Assembly (NCBI GenBank): GCA_964448135.1
Contig: CAYUVH010000063.1
Location: 62,001-126,000 of the forward strand
Direction of reading: 5' to 3'
Source of the DNA: CAYUVH01 sp964448135
GTDB lineage: Bacteria; Verrucomicrobiota; Verrucomicrobiia; Limisphaerales; UBA8199
DNA length: 64,000 bases
In this document: positions 57,534 to 64,000 of the stretch, piece by piece
Numbering within the stretch: position 1 is the first letter of the stretch
How the letters are laid out: every line of letters starts with the position of its first letter
The notes under the pieces: generated by a model
The model's database searches: none
Told to the model about the DNA's origin: nothing
Seen by the model: only the letters and a program-made list of their open reading frames with translations
Program-made: the position numbers and the translations under genes

Positions 57534-58913
57534 CTATTTCGCGGCAAACCCCTTGCCTCCGAGCTTCGCCAACAAACGGCGTTCCGAAGGCAGTAATGCC
57601 GGTTCCATCGGTTGAATTTGACCGAGGAATTTCTGCTTCTGGTCTTCCTGTTTAAGTTCGGACGCTATGGCGGCGGCATGAAGCAAGAGGCGCGGATCCT
57701 TGGTTCCGGCGGCGAGTGCGCGAGCCATATTTTCCTGTGCCTCGGTCCAGTGGCCCATCGCGGCCAGCGACCACGCCACGGCATCCCACGTAAATACATC
57801 CTGCCGCACCGCAAGTTCGGCATTTGCCATTCGCAACGCGCTCCCGGACTGCTCGCCCCGGGTCGCCAGGAACAAAGCGAACCTCCGCGGATCAACGGTG
57901 GCACCCTGAGCCCGCAGTTTCGTTTCGATGCGGGCGGCTTCATCGGCATTGGAAGACTCATTCAGCGCCTCGCTGAGCACCCATAAATACTCAGGGATGG
58001 GATTCCCCGCCGCTGCCCGCCGCAAAGGTTCAACCGCCTCGGTTGCCTTGCCTTGTGCGAGTAGGATACGTCCCTGGATCAACAGTGCGGGCGGGTAATC
58101 GGGTTGATACGTCAACGCCGCACGGCAGACACGTCCGGCACCGTCAAGATTGGCAGCTTGAAGAAGATAAAATGCGAGCCGCGAATGGATCCACGCCGCC
58201 GTGTCAGCGTCACCACGGCTCGCCGTCTCCGCCGCCATGCTCATGACTTCGATCGCTCCCGTTAAATCGCCCTTCAGCCAACGCATGTGACCCGCGCGTG
58301 TCATGGCTTGGGCGTCCGGTTTCAGGTCGGCCATTTGCTGGTAGGCCGTCACAGCTTCGTCGAGGCGTCCCTGTTCCATCAGCACATCGCCCAGCAATCC
58401 GAAATCGGCGGGTGACCCGCGCTGCTCCGTGAGCTCGAGCGCCAGCGGTTCGGCTTCCTTAAATCGGTGCAGGTTTTGCAGCACGTGTCCGCGGAGCAGC
58501 TTCGCCGCGCCATCGCCCGGTTGCTGCGCCTCGATCGCGAGCGCGCACTGCTCGGCGAATTTGTAGTAACCGGAATCAAACGACGCATGCGCTTTCGCCA
58601 CGAAGAGCCAGCCAAGGTTTTCCAGCGCAGCCTCGCGATTGATGCCACCGCGTACCCGCGACTGGGCGGTGGCGATCTTCGCATCCAGCGGCGTCTTGTT
58701 TTCCATCGGCACTAGAACAAAACGCAGCGGATCAATCTTGGTGGGTTGAGCCATCCCGGGCTTGAGCGACGGGGCATTCTCTGAATCTGCCGTCTTGCGG
58801 CTGCAACCGGATGACATCAGCGATAGCACGAGGACAAGAATCAGGCCGGCGATCGCGATGAACCGGGCATCCTGAGGAGTTGGGCGATTCGGAGTTTGGC
58901 TAGACGTGTTCAT
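57534..58913 (-). CDS. TPR-repeat lipoprotein
   Basis: A 459-residue protein. The N-terminal helix (about 19-36) ends in LMSSGCSRK, a lipobox, so the mature protein is probably lipid-anchored. From about residue 90 it is built of TPR units (YKFAEQCALAIEAQQPGDGA, LDEAVTAYQQMADLKPDAQA, ATEAVEPLRRAAAGNPIPEY). TPR units bind proteins; with the DUF4331 gene 45 bases downstream a shared assembly or export role is possible. Confidence 0.85.
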   Translation of the reverse strand: MNTSSQTPNRPTPQDARFIAIAGLILVLVLSLMSSGCSRKTADSENAPSLKPGMAQPTKIDPLRFVLVPMENKTPLDAKIATAQSRVRGGINREAALENLGWLFVAKAHASFDSGYYKFAEQCALAIEAQQPGDGAAKLLRGHVLQNLHRFKEAEPLALELTEQRGSPADFGLLGDVLMEQGRLDEAVTAYQQMADLKPDAQAMTRAGHMRWLKGDLTGAIEVMSMAAETASRGDADTAAWIHSRLAFYLLQAANLDGAGRVCRAALTYQPDYPPALLIQGRILLAQGKATEAVEPLRRAAAGNPIPEYLWVLSEALNESSNADEAARIETKLRAQGATVDPRRFALFLATRGEQSGSALRMANAELAVRQDVFTWDAVAWSLAAMGHWTEAQENMARALAAGTKDPRLLLHAAAIASELKQEDQKQKFLGQIQPMEPALLPSERRLLAKLGGKGFAAK

Positions 58914-59111
58914 ACTGTTTTTCGCTGGTTCGGACTTCTAATGTGGAATTACGCCTCCCGACACCAAGTGGATGCATGGCAAAAACCTGATTCCGGCGAA
59001 CCAGAAATCAACGGATCTGGCGATACGAGCCAGGAGAAGGGACTGACGGGGAACTATCTGAAGGTCAACAGGTTAGGCCGGGAGGAAAGAACGCCGCCCG
59101 CTTTTTAAAAC

Positions 59112-59582
59112 TCAGTCCAGGAAACCCCGGATCAAATCCACGCACTCTTCGAAGGTTTGCTGGCGCGCCGCTTTCTCCCAATCGCTCGCGCGCGGAGAAA
59201 GCACTGAATTCATGAAATACGCGCCCGCCGAGGCAATCGTGCCGCGCTCCGCCCGCTCCCAATCATCGGCTTGGCGGAGCGAAAGATTATATTTCCCGCC
59301 CCGCACTGGTTCGAGCCGCGCGAACTCAAAACCCAGCCCTCCGTATTCGGAGGTGTTTGTGAGAATGGCTTCAATAAAGACCGTGTGATCGGCCACGCGC
59401 ACGTTGAGCCCCGTGTATTGGTTGGCTCCCGGATCGCCCGCGGTACGTGCCTGGAGCCTGGCGAGCAGAGTCTTGGTGGCGTACGCGGCGAGGCGCATAC
59501 GGAAGCGCAGTTCCGCGGCGCTAAACGGCTTGGACTTCCGATATACGAAAGCGCCTGATGAACCCGTGGAAGAATCGCCCAT
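59112..59582 (-). CDS. Conserved-looking hypothetical protein
   Basis: A 156-residue protein with no signal peptide, membrane helix or recognised domain. It is mostly mixed helix and strand with many Arg, Ala and Glu residues (ELRFRMRLAAYATKTLLARL). Codon use matches neighbouring genes and the ATG is the only good start, so it is probably real. It stands alone, 208 bp from the dnaJ-like gene. Confidence 0.55.
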   Translation of the reverse strand: MGDSSTGSSGAFVYRKSKPFSAAELRFRMRLAAYATKTLLARLQARTAGDPGANQYTGLNVRVADHTVFIEAILTNTSEYGGLGFEFARLEPVRGGKYNLSLRQADDWERAERGTIASAGAYFMNSVLSPRASDWEKAARQQTFEECVDLIRGFLD

Positions 59583-59790
59583 AAACCCCTGGCAAATCTA
59601 TGTGCCCCGCCCGGTTTCCGTACAACTGATCACATCAGTCGTACAGGGACGGCGTGACACCATACGGTCAGGCATTGCCTCTGCTTTGGACACGCCCCCG
59701 GTCTAAACACGAGGCGCCCTCGTGTCAAAGTCAAGTTGTTGGAAGTTATTAACCGGTTATTCACCACCAAAGAAATCCTTCTCCAAAATC

Positions 59791-60870
59791 TCACTGTCTC
59801 GGCTTGAACGCCGATTCGCGCGCCAGCTGCTCCCAGATTTTTTTTTCGGAATCACCAACCTGCTTCGGCACCTCAATCTGCGCCACCACAATCAGATCTC
59901 CCGGTGTGCCTTCGCGAACCGGCAGTCCACGGCCACGCACGCGCAGTTTCTGCCCGTTCTGTGTCCCGGCCGGGATGCGAATGTTCACGGGCCCATTGAG
60001 CGTCGGCACCGAAATCTCGGCGCCCAGCACCGCTTCCCACGGCGCAATCTCCGCCTCGTATATCAGGTTGTGCTCTTCGACTTCAAAATCCGGATGCCGC
60101 GCCAGTCGTACGCGCAGGAAAAGATCCCCCGCTGCGCCGCCGCCGCGCCCTGCTTCGCCGCGTCCCGCCACCCGCAGAAGCTGCCCCTCCGCCACACCGG
60201 CAGGGACCTTTACCTGGTAAGTATCCGTCTTGATGACCTCGCCGGCTCCGCCGCAGACGTCGCAGGGCCGTTTGTTGCGCTGCCCGGAGCCCCCGCACGC
60301 ATCGCAAACTGCCTGATGTCGCACCGAGACTGACCGCACGGAACCCTTCACCGCTTCGTCCAGCGACACCATCAAATCCCCTTCGATGTCCCGTCCGCGC
60401 TCCGCGTCGCTCTGCCCTGCACCCCCAAAACCGCCCCTTCGCCCAAATCCGCCGTTCCCTCCGCCACGCGAGCCAAAGAGTTGCTCGAAGAAATCGCTGA
60501 ACCCCGTGCCGCCGAATTGAAATTCAAAATCCTCCGCGGTTCCGGTTCTGCCACCGCCGCCGCCGCCAAACCCGCCGGTACCACCCCGACCACCACCGCC
60601 GAATCCTCCCCACCCGGGCGGCGGACGGAAATCAGCCCCTGCCTGCCAGTTGGGCCCCAGCTCATCGTATTTCTTCCGCTTGGCCGGATCGCTGAGCACC
60701 TCGTAGGCCTCGTTGATTTCCTTGAACTTCTCCTCGGCCACCTTTTTGTTCTTGGCCACGTCAGGATGATACTCCCGCGCCAGCTTGCGGAAGGCCTTCT
60801 TGATCTCCACCTCGGTCGCGGTCCGCGCAACCCCAAGGCTCTTGTAATAATCTTTAAATTGAACGGGCAT
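59791..60870 (-). CDS. DnaJ-family co-chaperone with reduced zinc centre
   Basis: A 359-residue Hsp40 protein. The J domain (about 1-70) has the HPD motif in REYHPDVAKNKK, then a Gly/Phe-rich linker (about 90-150). The zinc region holds only two CxxCxGxG motifs (CDACGGSG and CDVCGGAG), half the four of type I DnaJ, so probably one zinc site. The C-terminal substrate domain is complete (GEAGRGGGAAGDLFLRVRLA). It lies just upstream of a DegQ-type protease gene on the same strand. The ATG at 60870 was chosen over a TTG farther upstream. Confidence 0.9.
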   Translation of the reverse strand: MPVQFKDYYKSLGVARTATEVEIKKAFRKLAREYHPDVAKNKKVAEEKFKEINEAYEVLSDPAKRKKYDELGPNWQAGADFRPPPGWGGFGGGGRGGTGGFGGGGGGRTGTAEDFEFQFGGTGFSDFFEQLFGSRGGGNGGFGRRGGFGGAGQSDAERGRDIEGDLMVSLDEAVKGSVRSVSVRHQAVCDACGGSGQRNKRPCDVCGGAGEVIKTDTYQVKVPAGVAEGQLLRVAGRGEAGRGGGAAGDLFLRVRLARHPDFEVEEHNLIYEAEIAPWEAVLGAEISVPTLNGPVNIRIPAGTQNGQKLRVRGRGLPVREGTPGDLIVVAQIEVPKQVGDSEKKIWEQLARESAFKPRQ

Positions 60871-60961
60871 AGCCCTTGCCAACGGGAACAACGTCTCGTT
60901 GCCTCAATATGATGCCGGGCCGCGGCGAATTGTCAAAGTCCCGCTCGAAGGAAACCGCGCC

Positions 60962-62494
60962 TCACTTGTGCTTGGTATTATCCACCGAAAGATACGACGT
61001 GAGCCCTTCATCCCCGGATCCCCGCCAGATGCGCAACAGGATACGCTCGCCTTTGGCCTTTTCGCTCATCGCCACGGCGTCATCCGCTCCCCGCACACTC
61101 TGACGATTAATTTCCATGATCACGGTCCCGGAACGCAGCCCCGCCTCGGCGGCGTTGGAATCCGGATCCACGCTCGTCACCAATGCTCCTTTGATGTCCT
61201 CCGGGATGTCCGCATGACGGCGCGCCGTGGAATCAAGGTCGGTCACTTCGACGCCATCGAGCGCATCGGTGCCCGACTCGCCATGCGGCCGCGCGGGCGG
61301 CGTGCTGCGCGGATCGGTCGACGCGACCCGCTCCTTCAATTCTCCCAACGAGGCCGTCAAAATCTTTTCCTTCCCTTCACGCAACAGCCGGATCTTCACC
61401 TCTGTCTTGGGCGCCGTCTGCGAGACCATCAACCGGAACTGCCGGTGATCCATTACCTTCTTCCCGTTGAATTCCACAATGAAATCCCCGTCCTTAATCC
61501 CGGCTTTGGCTGCGGGCGTTCCGGGGCTGACGCTGGTCACCAACGCCCCGTTCAAGTCCGGCAGGCTCATCTGCTTTACGATGTCCAACGACAAATCCGG
61601 CTGCAGCTCGAGCCCGAGAAAACCCCGCGTCACCTTGCCATTGGTCGTCACCTGCTCCATGACGTATCGTGCCAGGTTGATCGGCACCGCAAAACCCACG
61701 CCCTGGTAGCCGCCCGACCGGCTCACGATCGCCGTGTTGATCCCCACCAAGCGCCCTTGAATGTCCGTCAGCGCGCCGCCCGAATTGCCCGGATTAATCG
61801 CCGCGTCGGTCTGGATGAAATTCTCGTATCGCGCAATCCCCAACCCCCCGCGCTCCATCGCGCTGACGATTCCCAGCGTGACCGTCTGGCCCACGCCGAA
61901 CGGGTCACCCACTGCCAGCACCGAATCGCCCACCTCAAGCTTGTCACTGTCCGCAATCGTCAGCGCCGGCAGGTTGGAAGCATCGACCTTCAGCACCGCG
62001 ATGTCCGTCATCGAATCCGCGCCCACGACGCGCGCGTCAAATTCCCTTTCCCCGGTCGCCAGCGCCACGCGGACCTTGTCCGCGCCTTCCACCACGTGGC
62101 TTGCGGTCAGCACATAGCCATCGGACGAAACGATCACCCCCGAACCCAGGCTCTGCTCGCGGCGGTTCCGGGAACGGCCCTGGTTCTGTCCTTCCGCATC
62201 CTCCCCAAAAAATCGGCGGAAAAACGGATCCTCCGAAAACATCCGGCGATATGACCGGTCCTTCACCGTGGTCGTCGTTGAAATATTGACCACGCTGGGC
62301 GCCACTTTCTTAATGATCGGCGCGTAACTCGTCGCCGCCTTCACCTCCGGCTTCAGCGGCGTGTTTTCAATGGTAAGTTTCGGTGGTGCGTTCGTTGCCG
62401 CCATGGCTGGCTCCGCGGACGCCACCATCGCCACAATTCCGGCGACGAAGACACTGATTGCCGCCTTTTGAAAAAATTCTCTATTCATTCTCAT
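60962..62494 (-). CDS. DegQ/HtrA-type periplasmic serine protease
   Basis: A 510-residue Do-family protease. The ATG at 62494 (or the next at 62488) starts a signal peptide that ends near SAEPAMAAT. The trypsin-like domain has the triad in TASHVV (His), TDIAVLKV (Asp) and GNSGGAL (Ser). Two PDZ domains follow (GFLGLELQPDL and a second ending in the C-terminal RIWRGSGDEG). It degrades or refolds damaged periplasmic proteins and is probably stress induced. It is the only HtrA-like gene in the window. Confidence 0.93.
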   Translation of the reverse strand: MRMNREFFQKAAISVFVAGIVAMVASAEPAMAATNAPPKLTIENTPLKPEVKAATSYAPIIKKVAPSVVNISTTTTVKDRSYRRMFSEDPFFRRFFGEDAEGQNQGRSRNRREQSLGSGVIVSSDGYVLTASHVVEGADKVRVALATGEREFDARVVGADSMTDIAVLKVDASNLPALTIADSDKLEVGDSVLAVGDPFGVGQTVTLGIVSAMERGGLGIARYENFIQTDAAINPGNSGGALTDIQGRLVGINTAIVSRSGGYQGVGFAVPINLARYVMEQVTTNGKVTRGFLGLELQPDLSLDIVKQMSLPDLNGALVTSVSPGTPAAKAGIKDGDFIVEFNGKKVMDHRQFRLMVSQTAPKTEVKIRLLREGKEKILTASLGELKERVASTDPRSTPPARPHGESGTDALDGVEVTDLDSTARRHADIPEDIKGALVTSVDPDSNAAEAGLRSGTVIMEINRQSVRGADDAVAMSEKAKGERILLRIWRGSGDEGLTSYLSVDNTKHK

Positions 62495-62736
62495 GGTCCA
62501 GTCATCTGAGGCTGAGTCCCGGGCGGGCGCTGTACGCGGAGTTCGACCGGGTTGTTCAACCCCCGCTATTTCATCCCGACTCAGCCCTGGAATCAAGTTC
62601 CCATGGAATGAAGGTTTGTCAAAGCCTGGACGTGGCGATGGCCACCCCGCCTCGCCTCCCGCCGGCCTTTACGGCTGGCCGAGCGGCGATCCGCCGGCGA
62701 CCTGGCTCGCAAAGCTCGCGATCTGTGCGGGGAATC

Positions 62737-63183
62737 CTAATCATGGCAGTTGCACGCATACTCCGCATGTTTGCACTCGGCACAGGTGTGGGTTTCGAGT
62801 TTGAAACGGAAGTTCTGCGGTTTTGCGCCGGGGTTTGGTCTGAGCTGCACCACCAGATTGTACCCTTCGCCCTCGGGCAGCTTGGTTTTGCTCACCAGCA
62901 CGTCTCCTTTCTTTTCAAACTCCACGGTCCTTTTCCCGTCCTTGGTTTCGGCGATCACCGTCACGGCCTGCTCCGTGACCGCGACCGGTTTCAGCGCGGC
63001 GTCATAGAAAGTGATCGTGACGGTGCGATCCGGTTCGAGAAAGAACTCAGCCTTGGGCTCGGTCTTTTCGAGCAGCCGGCCTCCTTTGGGTCCGCCTGGC
63101 TGCTTGTTGTCCGCGGCGTGGAGACCAAGTATCCCGGCGCACAGCACGCCGGCCAGGGCAAGGAATTTCAATGATGTCTTCAT
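62737..63183 (-). CDS. Periplasmic protein with Cys/His-rich C-terminal tail
   Basis: A 148-residue exported protein (signal peptide about 1-23). The centre is beta-rich (KAEFFLEPDRTVTITFYDAA). The C-terminus is rich in possible metal ligands: THTCAECKHAEYACNCHD with four Cys and several His. It overlaps the efflux pump gene by four bases, so it is co-translated with a CzcA/CusA transporter. The context points to a metal-binding accessory of the pump. Confidence 0.75.
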   Translation of the reverse strand: MKTSLKFLALAGVLCAGILGLHAADNKQPGGPKGGRLLEKTEPKAEFFLEPDRTVTITFYDAALKPVAVTEQAVTVIAETKDGKRTVEFEKKGDVLVSKTKLPEGEGYNLVVQLRPNPGAKPQNFRFKLETHTCAECKHAEYACNCHD

Positions 63184-64000
63184 GGCTTTGATTCGGTTGA
63201 GCCCGCAGGACGGTTTCGTTCAATCCACTCGTAGAGCACGGGCAGCACGACGAGCGTGAGAAAAGTCGAGGTTATGATGCCGCCGATGACAACCGTCGCC
63301 AGCGGCCGCTGCACTTCCGCGCCCGCCCCTGTCGCGATGGCCATCGGCACAAAGCCGAGTGACGCCACGAGCGCGGTCATCAGCTTGGGCCGCAGCCGCG
63401 TCAAGGTTCCTTCCACCACCGCATCGTGCACGTCGCGCCCTGCGCGGCGGAGTTGGTTGATGAAACTGATCAGCATGATGCCGTTCAACACCGCTATGCC
63501 TGACAGCGCGATGAAACCCACCCCGGCACTGATCGTGAACGGCATCCCACGCAACCACAGCGCGAAGACACCACCCGTGACCGCCAGCGGTACACAGACA
63601 AATATCAACGCCGCCTGCCGCAAACTTCCAAAACTCATGAAGATCAGCACGAAAATCAGCGCCAATGCCAGCGGCACGATGATCGCGAGCCGTAACCTCG
63701 CCGCCCGCAGGTTCTCGAATTGCCCGCCAAATTCAAAGTAGTAGCCAGCTGGAAACTTCACGTCCGCTTTGATCCGCGCCATGGCCTCGTCGACGAATCC
63801 CTCCATGTCGCGTCCGCGCAAATTCACCAGGATCGCCGCGCGCCGTTGCCCGGCTTCGCGCGTGACCGCCGCCACCTGGTCCAGCATCTCGAAGCTCGCG
63901 ACTTGTCCGAGCGTAAGCAAGCCGCCTCCGTCCGTCCGCACCGGCAATCGCTTCATCACCTCGATGTCGCCCCGCGCTGCCTCGGCCAGCCGCACCACGA
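63180..64000 (-). CDS. RND heavy-metal efflux pump, CzcA/CusA type (truncated by right edge)
   Basis: The C-terminal 272 residues of an RND inner-membrane transporter. The frame is open to the right edge, so the N-terminal three quarters are missing. Visible parts include the GGQFENLRAARLRL porter segment, helices (LAIIVPLALALIFVLIFMSF, ALIFVCVPLAVTGGVFAL), GIAVLNGIMLISFINQLRR and the final helix ending TSTFLTLVVLPVLYEW, all typical of heavy-metal RND pumps. It probably exports a divalent or monovalent metal ion. Its neighbour encodes a Cys-tailed periplasmic protein. Confidence 0.92.
   Translation of the reverse strand, partial: VVRLAEAARGDIEVMKRLPVRTDGGGLLTLGQVASFEMLDQVAAVTREAGQRRAAILVNLRGRDMEGFVDEAMARIKADVKFPAGYYFEFGGQFENLRAARLRLAIIVPLALALIFVLIFMSFGSLRQAALIFVCVPLAVTGGVFALWLRGMPFTISAGVGFIALSGIAVLNGIMLISFINQLRRAGRDVHDAVVEGTLTRLRPKLMTALVASLGFVPMAIATGAGAEVQRPLATVVIGGIITSTFLTLVVLPVLYEWIERNRPAGSTESKP

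Overview
The window is a GC-rich bacterial chromosome segment, most likely from a verrucomicrobium (Pedosphaera/Limisphaerales-like). This is inferred from content, not from a marker gene: secreted proteins ending in an NW...(F/Y)YRA-type C-terminal module, a giant PKD-repeat subtilase, GH43 and sulfatase genes, DUF1254/DUF3604/DUF4331 proteins, Tat-exported aldo/keto reductases beside DUF362 and polyferredoxin genes, and spacers full of degenerate short-word repeats. No rRNA, tRNA, insertion sequence, CRISPR or complete prophage was seen.

Layout. 1-6.7 kb: a redox block, with a ferredoxin-type aldo/keto reductase cut by the left edge (+), then a minus-strand operon of Tat aldo/keto reductase, DUF6599, DUF362, NapH-NapG-like polyferredoxin and a small zinc-ribbon protein. 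7-10.2 kb: katG divergent from oxyR with a near-canonical OxyR operator over the oxyR start codon. 10.3-12.7 kb: LptF/G permease and YgjP-like metalloprotease. 12.8-18.4 kb: an accessory region with a vsr gene, a duplicated vsr 3' remnant, a 311-bp tandem repeat array, an XRE regulator plus nuclease/DUF2075 helicase with its own operator, an unknown divergent gene, and an antitoxin whose PIN toxin is mostly deleted. 18.9-27.5 kb: a C39-like lipoprotein and a 2297-residue subtilase with 18 PKD repeats. 27.7-36.8 kb: TlpA-like thioredoxin, YebC, BioD, GH43, alpha/beta hydrolase, YncE-phosphoesterase fusion and a CBM48 protein.

37-54 kb: a sensor kinase with two response regulators, DUF1254, an arylsulfatase, small membrane proteins, a truncated prepilin, DUF4239, a DUF3604-PpiC-HupE/UreJ operon, and a carB gene that holds only the N-terminal half. 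55-64 kb: an LRR protein, DUF4331 plus TPR lipoprotein, a hypothetical gene, a DnaJ-like protein with a reduced zinc centre, a DegQ-type protease, a Cys-tailed periplasmic protein and a CzcA/CusA efflux pump cut by the right edge.

The most unusual feature lies between genes. Many long spacers are built from a small set of degenerate word repeats (CCAAG, GTTGAGGG, TTTCGGATTTCG, GATTAAGATTAGG, GACAGAAAAAT, TCCGTGTCCA and CGTCATACCTCC words). A separate family has a conserved core, CAATGTTTAT(G/A)(C/A)GG, flanked by a short word that is nearly uniform inside each copy but differs between the four copies. All four copies point the same way, each upstream of a plus-strand gene.
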